Shown here: positions 30,706 through 39,812 of the stretch, piece by piece
How positions within the stretch are numbered: the first letter of the stretch is position 1
Layout of the letters: each line of letters begins with the position of its first letter
IMG/VR virus record: IMGVR_UViG_3300031759_001107
Coordinates: 1-51,209 of that record
Source: a virus
DNA length: 51,209 bases
Strand: one strand, 5' to 3'
Made by a program: the position numbers and the translations under genes
Notes under the pieces: model-generated
Seen by the model: the letters and a program-made list of their open reading frames with translations, nothing else
The model's database searches: none
Told to the model about the DNA's origin: nothing

Positions 30706-33700
30706 CTAGTTAAAAACATTCTGATGCGGGAATATTACGTAACTATCACCAGATTCTGGTATGCTGTATTTGTCTCTGTAGTCATAGAATTTAGTACCAT
30801 TTCCGTCAAATTCTGTATTGACTGTTTTAATCTGTTGCGGAATAACACTGTAATTTGGTAAAGTTGCACCAGTTTTAATCACAGGGTCATAATAAATGTG
30901 TGTACCACCATGTGTGTACCCTTGGCGTACATACAGTGCATTGTTATAGATCATATCTTGATAGATCTGTATACTGCCTGTTGGTACAGTGTAGTATTGG
31001 CTAACACGATAAGTACCACGTTTTCCTAGGGAACCACCAGGTTCAGCAGATGTCAATTGACTAGTGATATATGTATTAGTTGTGATCACGCTAGTGCCAC
31101 CTGCAATAGCATTACCGTATATTTCCATACCTACATAGAATGTTGCTGTAACTGTACCACCAACAGTCAACACATTGCCTGTGATACTGCTACTAGTTGA
31201 GCTAGGGAATAGTGTAGGTGTTAGAGTCACATAGTCATTGCTGTCAATGTTCACAGTCCAAATGCCAATGCGTTGGTTTAAGGTAGGATAGTGTGTAACT
31301 CCAGAGGTAACTCTATTGTCAATCCATTCTTTGTATCCTGGTACATAAGTTGAAGCATCCCAACCTTCTGAACCTTGATAGTCCCACTCACTGGCTGGCG
31401 TTGGGCCATCCCACGGTGCTAGGCTATCACTCCAGCCTTGATTGTATGAGTTAGTACCAGTTGTGCCAAATTCTTGACGGTAGAACACTAAGGTTTGTCC
31501 GCTAGAGTATGAAGTAATACCGTCAAGGCCACCACTACTGTTGATTTCTAACACACTGCGTTCATTGATAATTTCAAACGATGTGTTAACTGCATAGTCA
31601 ACTGTGCCAACGTCAGTGAATATAGTATTCAGTGCTGGGTAGCGATCAAATGTAGTTTCACGGCTAGGTATAAATGCATTGGCTGTAATATCGTAGTTAG
31701 CAGTGTAATTGTTGTCAAGTAAGTAGCGATCAACAACAAAGTTGAGATCATTTAGGTCATATCCCTGTTGTTGGAAACGCCAAGCTACAGTGTCGCCCAT
31801 GCCTGGTTCTACATAAGCCAAGACCACTGCGCGAACAAATCCTAGTTGTTTGCCGTTTGGTTGCACACTGGTCATCCAGTCTGGCAAAGCACCCTTGTTA
31901 GCATAGCCAATGTTATTGACCACAGCATCATCTAGGTTAGTAAATGAATTGGGTGTAGCAATGATAAATGCGTTACCGGCTGTGTCATAGTAAGGATTAG
32001 CAATAACACCTGTTAGGTTGATACTGTCGCGATTTTGTCCTACAGGAGGAGTATTTTCGTCTTGGATTTCAACATAAACAACATCATACTTGATATGCTG
32101 TTGACCAATGGTAGTGCCGTTTGGAATTTGATTAGATACAGTGTAGCCTAAACTATAATCAGTAGGCACAAAAACCAAAGTAGTTTGATTCCAAGTACCA
32201 ACTACTGCGCCTGTGTTATTGTCTGTTACGTCATAGACGTTGTCAGTTCTAGCCACGGCGCTTTTTACATTACCAAACAGCAGGCGTTTACCAAAGTGAT
32301 TGGTTTTAACTGCGTTAGCATATTCTGCAGCAGTGCTAGGGTTAAGCCCAGCTAGGAATAGAGTTTTAATGTCTTTACTACGACCAAACCAAGGGTCAGT
32401 GTGTCTGTAGATTGCATCAGGCGGAAACACGCTAGAATCTAACATGATAGTTTGGAATTCTCTGCGTTGGTATGGAGTTAAGTATGCTTTGAGATACAGA
32501 TTCTCATATGGTTTAGTATTTCTTTCTCTGACTACAATACTAAATGTCTGCGTAGCACGTGCAGTTTGATCAAAGGCAATAGCATCAACACTAAAGTTAA
32601 ATGTGTGGTCAAATGTAGTGGGATTCGCTACAGCAACATTATTAACATCAAATGTAGTGTATCCATTGTCTAAACTAAACAGCTCAAAACTCACACGACC
32701 TGAAATTAATCCGTCTGGTTGTAGTTCTAGTCCCTGTGGTAAGCTGAGATATGCTCCTGGTGTATAGGTATAGTAAACTGACTTACCTTCACTGCTGAGT
32801 GCTGTGATGCTAAGATCACTGACTGCACCATTTTCAATAGTGCCCAAATAACTAGGGGTTAGCCATTCAATGTTGTTGTACAAATCGCCTAAGATAGTCA
32901 GTGTATATAGTTGTTTGGTAATGTATCCTGGATAATCTCGTTTGTAAACTTCAATTGAGAAATTATAAGTTGTTTCATTGGCTATCTGCACAGGTAAAGA
33001 TCCAGTGATCCACCCTGAATTAACATCGCAAGATAAGGTTGATGGTAGTTGTAAACTACCTTGATCAAAATATCCTGCGTCAAAGCCTGCACCTTGTGTA
33101 TTTGGACTACCATCAACAGTTACCCCTACGCTAGTGATACTAGTTGGGATACTACGGGTATTGGCACCTTTAATATAAGCATAACTGCCACTGATTAATC
33201 TAAACGCATTTGCTGAGTTGTACTGTGCCGCTACTGATGTTACACAGCTCACGCTGGTTGGATATATGCTGACATTACTACCATTGATCTGTATGTTACC
33301 TGCACCAACGTTAAACGTGCCTGACGTATATTGTACAGCTAGAACAAATGGGTTTACAACATTTGAACTCCATCCGTCAGTGTCAATTGTGCCATGCGGA
33401 TCAATTACAGTAGCATTGGCACCAGTGCTAGGTTGTGTGATATAGTCACCAATATTAGCATTGAATGTTACGCTAGTTGGTGAAATAGTCACTGTTAATG
33501 GCCAAACTGTAAGATTGCTGCCGTTTAATTGTAGATAGCTATTGGTTGTAGTTACAAACCCGCCAGTTAAAAACTGCACAGGTACAACAAGGGTATTGGT
33601 TACGTTACCAGTTACTACAGCATTAGCAGTATTACCACTGATAGTTTGTGTGATATAACTGCCTTTGGTCGCTGTTAGTACCCCGCCTGCTAGAGCAATA

Positions 33701-34953
33701 GTTCCTGTTAAGCTGGCTCCGCCCAAGGTCATAAAACCTGTAGTTGTACTAACATTACTGATAGTGGCATTAGCGCCACTGCTGGCCTGTGTGATGTAGT
33801 CACCAACATTACCGCGAACAATAGTATTACCAGTCAATTGGACTGTGGTATAATTATTAACAGTGGCATTGTACCAAACTAGACTAGTTTGCTCTGAGTC
33901 TGGGTCTGTGTAGTTTTGTAAGACCTGTATTTGTGTGCCGTTGGTCAATGGTGCAATAGTAGGAGTAACCAATGAGCTAGTACCCACAGTGATACTGTTA
34001 TTAGTAACCACTGCATCGATATATGATGGTTCACTGACTATATTCTGTTCATCAAACGACCCAGCGTCTAGTGTTGGGATAACATACTGCAAAACATCAC
34101 TGTCAAGGTCAATGGCCTGTATCTGTTGGCTAAACCAACCACCCTGACGTTCTGGAACAAAGTCAGCTTGTGTAGTTGTGATAATTGGAAAATGTCTAGC
34201 ACCAGTATCCACGGTTAGTGGTTTACCATTGACTGTTGTAGCATCAACTGTCAGCAATGTGCTGTCATCTGTCAGATAAGCACGTGGCTCTACTAACATC
34301 TTATAAGTGCTTAGATCATAGTTAGCACCATCAAATACTTCTATACTAAAGTCAAAGTTTTTACTAATTGACCCTAGAGGAAATTGCCAGCCTAGATCAT
34401 CCCAGGGTGTGTCGTCCCAACCTGGCTCACCTGCGTAGCCATTTGCTGGAATTGGTTGCAGATATCCTGACAATAGGCCTGATGTTGTTAAAGTTAACCC
34501 TGGAGGTAGTGTACCAGTTTTAACAGTCCAAGTTTCTATTGCACCTACAATATATTCTGGTGCTTCTAATTGTATGTTGACGTAACTACCATCAAAGTAT
34601 GTGCCAAGATCAACATTACGTGGAACAATAATAGGAGGAGCAACGTTGGTGATTGTTAAAGTAAAACTTCGATCAGCTAGGCCACCATCACTGAGATTCT
34701 GTACACGCACAGTAAATGAGTATTCTTGATTTTGATCAGGGCCTGCTGTGCTTACTGGAATACCCTGTACGTATCCTTTAGAATTGGCCGTATCAGATAC
34801 TACCTGCATACCTGGCGGAAGAGTACCTGACACTTGGAAAAATTTTAGTTGCCCACCTGCGGCATCAAATGCGTCAAGAGGCAGTTGATAGAACTCTTCT
34901 TCAGGTACTATGCCTAAATTACCTGCAGGTGTTATCCAGACTGGATATGCCAT
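30706..34953 (-). CDS. Giant Ig-like-repeat fibre protein
   Basis: 1415 aa. The N-terminal 230 residues and later segments contain putative-Ig (He_PIG) units with the mark T-L-P-P-G-(M/L)-x-(V/L) followed by G-x-(V/L)-x-G-x-P: residues 44-65, about 149-166, and about 745-760. A middle section holds three G-(D/S)-Y-I-T-Q units about 55-75 residues apart with G-A-N-A-T. The C-terminal 600 residues are mixed beta. Such proteins form long tail or whisker fibres in T4-like phages. GTAGGATAACAC gives the ribosome-binding site. It is 3 bases downstream of the 34957-35631 gene, so it shares that transcript. Confidence 0.8.
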   Translation of the reverse strand: MAYPVWITPAGNLGIVPEEEFYQLPLDAFDAAGGQLKFFQVSGTLPPGMQVVSDTANSKGYVQGIPVSTAGPDQNQEYSFTVRVQNLSDGGLADRSFTLTITNVAPPIIVPRNVDLGTYFDGSYVNIQLEAPEYIVGAIETWTVKTGTLPPGLTLTTSGLLSGYLQPIPANGYAGEPGWDDTPWDDLGWQFPLGSISKNFDFSIEVFDGANYDLSTYKMLVEPRAYLTDDSTLLTVDATTVNGKPLTVDTGARHFPIITTTQADFVPERQGGWFSQQIQAIDLDSDVLQYVIPTLDAGSFDEQNIVSEPSYIDAVVTNNSITVGTSSLVTPTIAPLTNGTQIQVLQNYTDPDSEQTSLVWYNATVNNYTTVQLTGNTIVRGNVGDYITQASSGANATISNVSTTTGFMTLGGASLTGTIALAGGVLTATKGSYITQTISGNTANAVVTGNVTNTLVVPVQFLTGGFVTTTNSYLQLNGSNLTVWPLTVTISPTSVTFNANIGDYITQPSTGANATVIDPHGTIDTDGWSSNVVNPFVLAVQYTSGTFNVGAGNIQINGSNVSIYPTSVSCVTSVAAQYNSANAFRLISGSYAYIKGANTRSIPTSITSVGVTVDGSPNTQGAGFDAGYFDQGSLQLPSTLSCDVNSGWITGSLPVQIANETTYNFSIEVYKRDYPGYITKQLYTLTILGDLYNNIEWLTPSYLGTIENGAVSDLSITALSSEGKSVYYTYTPGAYLSLPQGLELQPDGLISGRVSFELFSLDNGYTTFDVNNVAVANPTTFDHTFNFSVDAIAFDQTARATQTFSIVVRERNTKPYENLYLKAYLTPYQRREFQTIMLDSSVFPPDAIYRHTDPWFGRSKDIKTLFLAGLNPSTAAEYANAVKTNHFGKRLLFGNVKSAVARTDNVYDVTDNNTGAVVGTWNQTTLVFVPTDYSLGYTVSNQIPNGTTIGQQHIKYDVVYVEIQDENTPPVGQNRDSINLTGVIANPYYDTAGNAFIIATPNSFTNLDDAVVNNIGYANKGALPDWMTSVQPNGKQLGFVRAVVLAYVEPGMGDTVAWRFQQQGYDLNDLNFVVDRYLLDNNYTANYDITANAFIPSRETTFDRYPALNTIFTDVGTVDYAVNTSFEIINERSVLEINSSGGLDGITSYSSGQTLVFYRQEFGTTGTNSYNQGWSDSLAPWDGPTPASEWDYQGSEGWDASTYVPGYKEWIDNRVTSGVTHYPTLNQRIGIWTVNIDSNDYVTLTPTLFPSSTSSSITGNVLTVGGTVTATFYVGMEIYGNAIAGGTSVITTNTYITSQLTSAEPGGSLGKRGTYRVSQYYTVPTGSIQIYQDMIYNNALYVRQGYTHGGTHIYYDPVIKTGATLPNYSVIPQQIKTVNTEFDGNGTKFYDYRDKYSIPESGDSYVIFPHQNVFN

Positions 34954-34956
34954 GTG

Positions 34957-35631
34957 TTATCCTACTTTATACCATTTACTTTCTACCGCATGATAGAAGT
35001 ATTCTGCTTTGGTTCCTGCTGCTAATGTGATATTACCACTGTTAAGTAATGTTGTTCCTGGGTTAGCTACAACATTTAGGAATTGGATTGTCTGTGTTGT
35101 GCTGACTGTGACCAAAGTAGCATCAACGTTAGCACTTGGTAAAATTACCGTAACATAATCGCTGATAACCTGTGTTGGATCTAAAACCAAACGTTCTACA
35201 CTGTTACCAATAGTAATACCAACGTTAGCTAATACGTTGCTGTATTGGTATCCTGCAACAATTCTAGCACCTGCGGTGATCAATGGCCCATTAACAGTTA
35301 ATAAATTATGGGTTGCACCAGCACTTAGGATGTTACCTGATGTATTAACAGTAGTAACCAGTCCAGTGGTTAGGTATGCGGCTACGTTGACGTTACTGTA
35401 TGCGCTAGGACTAGCTAGTAAGTTAGTTAATTGGCTACCATCGCCTATAAAGTATCTAGCTTGCACAGTACCTGAAGGAGCATAAATGTTGGCCGCATTA
35501 AACCCGATGGTTGAAATGTCTGAAAAGTTAGTGTTTACCTTGATAAAGGCATCACGTAGATCATCACCTGTGCCATCGTTTGGCGCGGCACCTACGTTTA
35601 CTGTATTAAATGATACTGTGGTAATAGTCAT
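34957..35631 (-). CDS. Tail-fibre-like protein with shared N- and C-terminal modules
   Basis: 224 aa. The N-terminus N-V-G-A-A-P-N-D-G-T-G-D-D-L-R-D-A-F-I-K-V matches the start of 35684-35962 (N-L-G-T-G-P-x-x-G-N-G-D-P-L-R-x-A-F) and is a common phage-tail attachment module. The C-terminal 110 residues match the end of 29487-30644. It is therefore a two-module hybrid. It has a late octamer (35663-35670) and AGGATT upstream. Confidence 0.75.
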   Translation of the reverse strand: MTITTVSFNTVNVGAAPNDGTGDDLRDAFIKVNTNFSDISTIGFNAANIYAPSGTVQARYFIGDGSQLTNLLASPSAYSNVNVAAYLTTGLVTTVNTSGNILSAGATHNLLTVNGPLITAGARIVAGYQYSNVLANVGITIGNSVERLVLDPTQVISDYVTVILPSANVDATLVTVSTTQTIQFLNVVANPGTTLLNSGNITLAAGTKAEYFYHAVESKWYKVG

Positions 35632-35662
35632 AATTGTAACCTAGAAGAATCCTATATTGTAG

Positions 35663-35670
35663 TATTTATC
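35663..35670 (-). promoter_or_regulatory. Late promoter, GATAAATA
   Basis: About 30 bases before ATG 35631, heading the fibre operon 35631 to 30706. Confidence 0.7.
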
Positions 35671-35683
35671 TAGGGTTAAGAAA

Positions 35684-35962
35684 CTAGAATGACGTGATAA
35701 CTGAAGTTTTGACCCAGGTGTTAGGAGCAATGCAAAGGTATAAATTACCGCCAGTTACGGCTACTTGTCCTGAAGATCCTGAACTGTTGCTGTGTGTTGG
35801 TCCTGGGCTAACTAGTGTTACTGGTGTTACTCCTGGACTGTTGATATTGGCCTGTATGACAGCAAAATTATTGTTGATGGTGCTGAATGCGGTACGTAAT
35901 GGATCACCATTGCCTGCACCAGGACCTGTACCTAAGTTTACGTTTGCTAATGTTATTGACAT
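35684..35962 (-). CDS. Short tail-protein N-terminal module
   Basis: 92 aa, consisting of the phage-tail start module (N-x-G-T-x-P-x-x-G-x-G-D-x-L-R-x-A-F-x-x-x-N-x-N-F) and a short Ser/Gly linker with a final strand (N-L-Y-L-C-I-A-P-N-T-W-V-K-T). It may be a complete small fibre subunit. AAGAGGT precedes the ATG; late octamer at 35985-35992. Confidence 0.7.
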   Translation of the reverse strand: MSITLANVNLGTGPGAGNGDPLRTAFSTINNNFAVIQANINSPGVTPVTLVSPGPTHSNSSGSSGQVAVTGGNLYLCIAPNTWVKTSVITSF

Positions 35963-35984
35963 ACTAGACCTCTTAATTATCTAG

Positions 35985-35992
35985 TATTTATC
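35985..35992 (-). promoter_or_regulatory. Late promoter, GATAAATA, abutting a stop codon
   Basis: Directly follows the TAA of 35993-36856 (TAA then GATAAATA), the same junction as at 246-256. Confidence 0.7.
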
Positions 35993-36856
35993 TTACCAAC
36001 GGCGGATTTTCTCTATGTTTTTATCGTTGTAAGCACCGTAGAGTGGTGCACGACCCCATCCTGGGTTTAAAGGATCAGTGCCAGAAGTTATATCCTGTTC
36101 TGTGTAGATACGCATCATGTTGTTGGTTAATGCGTTGATTTTATAGCCTAGGGTTTTGGTAATCCACGCACAGCTATGCCATTGCCAATCTTCATATCCA
36201 GGTTGTGTAGGGTCGTCTATATTAGCTACAGTGTTAGAATGAGCAAAACAATAAGTTGATACTTGATCCATTAAAGAACTAGATCCTAACCAAAAGATAT
36301 CTTCTACTCTGGTATGTCCATCATAATCCCAAACATGATAATGATCTCCGTGTAACATGGTTTGATTATTAGGAATTTCTTTTAGGTCTTCTGCTAGACT
36401 TTTGCTTGAATCAAATACAATGTCGCTACGTAATCGCACTGCGTAGTCGTACACAATCTGATTCTTTTGAGCGTAGTCCATTTTTAGCTTGTTGGCTTCG
36501 TAAACACTGCGCCACATGCTGACTTGATATTTGCCTGCTACAGGATCCCAACGACGACCACCCCAAAGTTTTTTGCTAGGCTGTAGGTCATACTCTTCTA
36601 CCATGATAGTACGTGGCATCCATTCACTGTAGAATTTGACAAATTTGTCTTTGCTGGACAGTTGTGCATCATGCCAATCATTACCTGTACTGGCCGCACC
36701 TTCACGGTTAGCAAAGTTGGTACCGCGGGTTTCGCTGTCCCAAAAGTGTGCAAATACATCACAGTCGGGTAGTAGGTCGCCTACATAACGTTTGATATTT
36801 TCTGCTGTGACATGTCCTGTGCGGTTCTGCCCGCTAAAACAAAGTGCTATTCTCAT
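35993..36856 (-). CDS. Glycosyltransferase-like protein
   Basis: 287 aa. The start R-I-A-L-C-F-S-G-Q-N-R and the middle Y-D-Y-A-V-R-L-R-S-D-I-V-F match a family of GT-A-like transferases in capsule clusters and phages, with R-S-D as the metal/nucleotide-sugar motif. Trp-rich stretches (W-G-G-R-R-W, Y-E-D-W-Q-W) may bind sugar. Acceptor unknown. It follows the ErpA-like gene at 9 bases and is probably co-transcribed with it. Confidence 0.7.
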   Translation of the reverse strand: MRIALCFSGQNRTGHVTAENIKRYVGDLLPDCDVFAHFWDSETRGTNFANREGAASTGNDWHDAQLSSKDKFVKFYSEWMPRTIMVEEYDLQPSKKLWGGRRWDPVAGKYQVSMWRSVYEANKLKMDYAQKNQIVYDYAVRLRSDIVFDSSKSLAEDLKEIPNNQTMLHGDHYHVWDYDGHTRVEDIFWLGSSSLMDQVSTYCFAHSNTVANIDDPTQPGYEDWQWHSCAWITKTLGYKINALTNNMMRIYTEQDITSGTDPLNPGWGRAPLYGAYNDKNIEKIRRW

Positions 36857-36865
36857 TGAAACCCT

Positions 36866-37198
36866 TTAAATTGAAAAACTACTACCACATCCACAGGTAG
36901 TTTGCGCATTTGGATTTTTAATACTAAATTGACTACCGTGTAGACTTTCTGTATAGTCTACTTCAGCGCCTTGCAGATATTGACTGCTCATGCTGTCTAT
37001 TACTAGTGTAACACCATCAAAGTCAAAACTCCAATCATCGTCATTGGTTTCTTCTTCAAAAGTAAAACCATATTGGAATCCACTGCATCCACCACCGCTA
37101 ACAAACATACGCAATTTGAGATTAGGATTGTTTTCTTCTGCTATGAGTTCTTTAACTTTAGCAATAGCACCAGGTTTTACAGTTACAAATGAGTCCAT
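36866..37198 (-). CDS. erpA: A-type Fe-S carrier, ErpA/IscA-like
   Basis: 110 aa with all three ligand Cys of the family: C38 in [11 protein letters not shown], and C102/C104 in T-T-C-G-C-G-S-S-F. Length and order are those of ErpA. It would deliver Fe-S clusters to recipients, which could include the phage's own radical SAM enzyme. Both a sigma70-type promoter (37226-37254) and a consensus TATAAATA (37216-37223) lie upstream, so it may be expressed early and late. Shine-Dalgarno AAAGGACC. Confidence 0.94.
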   Translation of the reverse strand: MDSFVTVKPGAIAKVKELIAEENNPNLKLRMFVSGGGCSGFQYGFTFEEETNDDDWSFDFDGVTLVIDSMSSQYLQGAEVDYTESLHGSQFSIKNPNAQTTCGCGSSFSI

Positions 37199-37215
37199 AT
37201 TAGGTCCTTTAAGAT

Positions 37216-37223
37216 ATTTATAT
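37216..37223 (-). promoter_or_regulatory. Late promoter, consensus TATAAATA
   Basis: Exact consensus octamer upstream of the erpA-like gene, leaving a short leader with AAAGGACC. Confidence 0.7.
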
Positions 37224-37225
37224 TA

Positions 37226-37254
37226 TAATAGCATATATTAGAATAAATATCAAG
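37226..37254 (-). promoter_or_regulatory. Sigma70-type promoter TTGATA-17-TATTAT
   Basis: -35 at 37249-37254, -10 at 37226-37231, for the erpA-like gene. It overlaps the opposing late octamer 37243-37250, so the two directions should compete. Confidence 0.6.
37243..37250 (+). promoter_or_regulatory. Late promoter, AATAAATA, leaderless
   Basis: Exactly 5 bases before ATG 37256, so the predicted mRNA starts at the ATG; no Shine-Dalgarno. Confidence 0.6.
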
Positions 37255-37255
37255 T

Positions 37256-37858
37256 ATGCCTAGCCTTGCTACTTATAATTTCTTTTCTAAGCTATCTGAA
37301 ATAGATCAATCATTAGTTGAAAATGATTTCATGCGCCCTATAGCAGACATTGATGCTGATACAACCAGTATGTTATATCAACTCTGTCAGACTATTGAGT
37401 TATCAGTATTTACTCGTCCTAAAGAAAACAGCATTGGTAATATGGAGTATAAATTAATTTATTCACATAATGGTAGTTTTAGTTTTGACCAAGATCCCTG
37501 TACTGTTGAGTGGGATAGTAGTACTGTAATTTTTAAAGAAACAATTGAAAAATTAGGTATTACTCCCCTGGGGCTACGCATTATTAAAATGAATCCTTTG
37601 GGATTCTTTGACAATCACACCAGGATTGAAGATAGATATCACATGCCTACAGATTCTATCAATGCAGGATTTAATATATTTTGGATTCCTTTGAATTATG
37701 TTGCTGAAAGGTATTTTGCTGTTGAGAACCGCGGATACTTTGAACCTAAAATGGGTCATGCATATTGCCTAAACGAAGGTGTACATGACTATGCTATGCT
37801 TAACTTAGGCACAGAACCTATGTATAATTTAGCTGGCGTTTATAAACAACATAAATAA
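37256..37858 (+). CDS. Double-stranded beta-helix (hydroxylase-like) protein
   Basis: 200 aa. G-L-R-I-I-K-M-N-P-L-G-F-F-D-N-H-T near 111-127 and E-G-V-H-D-Y-A-M-L-N near 176-185 place two His in the positions of an aspartyl/asparaginyl hydroxylase barrel. W-I-P-L-N-Y and A-Y-C-L-N lie between. The usual Arg after the distal His is not evident, so 2-oxoglutarate use is uncertain. Plus-strand gene, leaderless from its late octamer. The next plus-strand gene is another dioxygenase, so they may form a modification pair. Confidence 0.6.
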   Translation: MPSLATYNFFSKLSEIDQSLVENDFMRPIADIDADTTSMLYQLCQTIELSVFTRPKENSIGNMEYKLIYSHNGSFSFDQDPCTVEWDSSTVIFKETIEKLGITPLGLRIIKMNPLGFFDNHTRIEDRYHMPTDSINAGFNIFWIPLNYVAERYFAVENRGYFEPKMGHAYCLNEGVHDYAMLNLGTEPMYNLAGVYKQHK

Positions 37859-37861
37859 TTA

Positions 37862-38004
37862 TGCAGCGCCGATATTCATCGACGTCGGAAAACTAAGACG
37901 CCTGGGATAATAATCCTTTTACTAATTTGTTAAATTAGAACGCCTTCCGTGTGTGATTTCTCACTAGCAATAAAATCTAATTAAAATTTATTTGAGGAAA
38001 ATTT
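37862..38004 (+). other. Structured leader or intergenic RNA before the dioxygenase gene
   Basis: 143-base non-coding stretch with several local hairpins on the plus strand: CCGA/UCGG around 37870-37889, GGAU/AUCC near 37903-37914, and a perfect CUAAUUU-GUU-AAAUUAG near 37924-37940. A further GUGA/UCAC stem lies near 37955-37966. GAGGAAAA before ATG 38005 is the ribosome-binding site. No promoter or known riboswitch consensus was recognised. Confidence 0.4.
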
Positions 38005-39051
38005 ATGAAAATTACTAAAATTCCTGGCCTGGGAAGGTTTGGCCATTTTATTGATGATGTAGATTTAAATACCATTTCTGACGAAGAATGGATGGAAATT
38101 GGCAATTTACATCTTCAGGGATTAGTTACTATTATTCGCGGTAATACTCTTGACTATCCACGTTATAATGAACTAATGTTAAAATGGGGCACGCCAAGAT
38201 TTCCGCGTCCAGTGAATCTATATTTAAAATATGGAAAGCCATTGAAAGAATTAATATTCAACAATGAGCTCAATGCAGAAGAAATGGAATCAGTTCAAAA
38301 TGCTCGCCGTTGGTTAATTGACAAGCACATGCAACTAGTTCGCGTAACACCTAAGAAAAATCGTCGTGGACAATCTATTGGCATCTTTGGAGATGGTGAG
38401 TTGAATTGGCACAGCAATGCCTGTTCAGATGTTAGTTTTGCTCCTGGAGTGTCTTTGATGGGATGGGAAAACTTCGTAGGATCTGCTACAGGGTTTTGTA
38501 CAACCACTGACTATTATGAATCACTTAGTGAAAGTTTCCGCAGTGAACTAGATGAAATGGTAGTAGTACATAACTATCACGAAAAAGGAGTTCACCCAGA
38601 AGTAGTACCAGATCAAGAAGCATTTTATAAAGAAAACCAATGCCCTGAGCCAGATATGAAAGTACCGTTGGTTATTACTAGCCCTGGTGGGGTAAAAGGT
38701 ATTCACTTAGGCATCACCACGCTTGACTATATTGAGGGCATGTCTAGAGAAGAAAGCACAAAGATATTTGAAACTATTAAAAAAGGTATTTTTGTTCCAG
38801 AGTACATGTATGATCATTGGTACAAAGGTGATCGTGACCTTATGATATTTGATAATTCAATTACCTTACATCGTAGACTAATTGAACCTGCAAAGGGACG
38901 TTTACCTGACAGAGTAGGTCTACGTTTACAATTTGATTATGATAAACTAGCAGGTGAATACCTACCATTTGCACAAGACGAATACAATCAAGAACGCAAG
39001 CATAGAGTTGATCTATTCCCTATTGCCACTGCTGATATTGAAGTGATGTAA
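38005..39051 (+). CDS. TauD/TfdA-like Fe(II)/2OG dioxygenase with altered metal motif
   Basis: 348 aa. The barrel landmarks are N-W-H-S-N at 134-138, A-P-G-V-S-L-M near 146, F-D-N-S-I-T-L-H289-R and the 2OG-binding Arg region R-V-G-L-R. In TauD the first motif is H-x-D; here it is H136-S-N138, so one facial-triad carboxylate is Asn. The distal His is kept. Loss of that carboxylate is seen in halogenases (as Ala/Gly), or may mean lost activity. It ends at a strong terminator (39073-39108). Substrate unknown. Confidence 0.75.
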   Translation: MKITKIPGLGRFGHFIDDVDLNTISDEEWMEIGNLHLQGLVTIIRGNTLDYPRYNELMLKWGTPRFPRPVNLYLKYGKPLKELIFNNELNAEEMESVQNARRWLIDKHMQLVRVTPKKNRRGQSIGIFGDGELNWHSNACSDVSFAPGVSLMGWENFVGSATGFCTTTDYYESLSESFRSELDEMVVVHNYHEKGVHPEVVPDQEAFYKENQCPEPDMKVPLVITSPGGVKGIHLGITTLDYIEGMSREESTKIFETIKKGIFVPEYMYDHWYKGDRDLMIFDNSITLHRRLIEPAKGRLPDRVGLRLQFDYDKLAGEYLPFAQDEYNQERKHRVDLFPIATADIEVM

Positions 39052-39053
39052 GT

Positions 39054-39812
39054 TTAAGAAGTTAGTCGCTGGTACGAAGGGAATATTCCGTTCCCTTCGT
39101 ATTTTTTTGGATCAAAATCACAGTTAGGAACCATTTTACCATTTGGATACACAATAGTATCTGCAGGTATGTCTTTCATAATTATTAGTCCTGGGCCAAT
39201 AATAACATTGTCACCTACTGTGACATTCTTTTCCATGGTATTTAATATACGAACGTTAACACCTACGTAGACATTTTTGCCCATGGTCACACTGCCTGCG
39301 ACTCCACCATCACCAGAGAATGAACAATTTTCCCCTACAATACTGTTGTGCCCAATACCAACTCCTTGCATAAGGGTACAAAAATCCTCAACGGTGGATC
39401 TAGGCTCAACATACGAGTTTAACAGTGCTAGCGTATTTTTACCAACAGTGGCATATTTGCTGATATCTGCTTTGGGGTGTATTAGATTCGCCAACTGACA
39501 TCCAGCACGCTTAACTAAATCAATGCGTTGCAATCTTAATAAGAATGTGTTTTCGTTGGGATTATCGGTATTGGTATAACCTGGAAAATAGGTACAGACA
39601 AAAAATTCAGCTGTGCTAATAAGATCCTGTATGGTTTGATTTTCTTTGTCTAGTAGATCTAGATCAGATCCTATAACATCTATACCTTCAAATTTCTGTC
39701 CTACATAAAAACGATCTAAAATTCCAATTACTTCGTAATTAGTTGCTTCAGCTATTTCTAATAAAGGTAAGATGTTGTATCGTGTACCAACTAGTACAAG
39801 AGGAGTTCGCAT
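39054..39812 (-). CDS. PglD/NeuD-type sugar O/N-acetyltransferase
   Basis: 252 aa. The N-terminal Rossmann-like domain (L-V-L-V-G-T-R-Y-N, E-V-I-G-I-L-D) is followed by left-handed beta-helix hexapeptide repeats from about residue 115 to 220 (I-H-P-K-A-D-I, V-G-K-N-T, I-V-G-E-N-C, V-T-M-G-K-N-V-Y-V-G, V-T-V-G-D-N-V-I-I-G). H in G-I-G-H-N is the likely catalytic His. Such enzymes acetylate amino sugars or sialic acids. With the phage glycosyltransferases it may remodel a glycan. The terminator for the opposing gene lies inside its 3' end. Confidence 0.85.
   Translation of the reverse strand: MRTPLVLVGTRYNILPLLEIAEATNYEVIGILDRFYVGQKFEGIDVIGSDLDLLDKENQTIQDLISTAEFFVCTYFPGYTNTDNPNENTFLLRLQRIDLVKRAGCQLANLIHPKADISKYATVGKNTLALLNSYVEPRSTVEDFCTLMQGVGIGHNSIVGENCSFSGDGGVAGSVTMGKNVYVGVNVRILNTMEKNVTVGDNVIIGPGLIIMKDIPADTIVYPNGKMVPNCDFDPKKYEGNGIFPSYQRLTS
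39073..39108 (+). terminator. Rho-independent terminator nested in the opposing gene
   Basis: 11-bp stem (39073-39083 with 39091-39101), 7-base loop, then seven T. It ends the 38005 dioxygenase transcript but lies wholly inside the 3' coding part of 39054-39812. Confidence 0.85.

Noticed and set aside
29487-35962. Diversity-generating retroelement
   Set aside because: Fibre gene similarity is ordinary module sharing; no reverse transcriptase or adenine-biased template/variable pair was seen.
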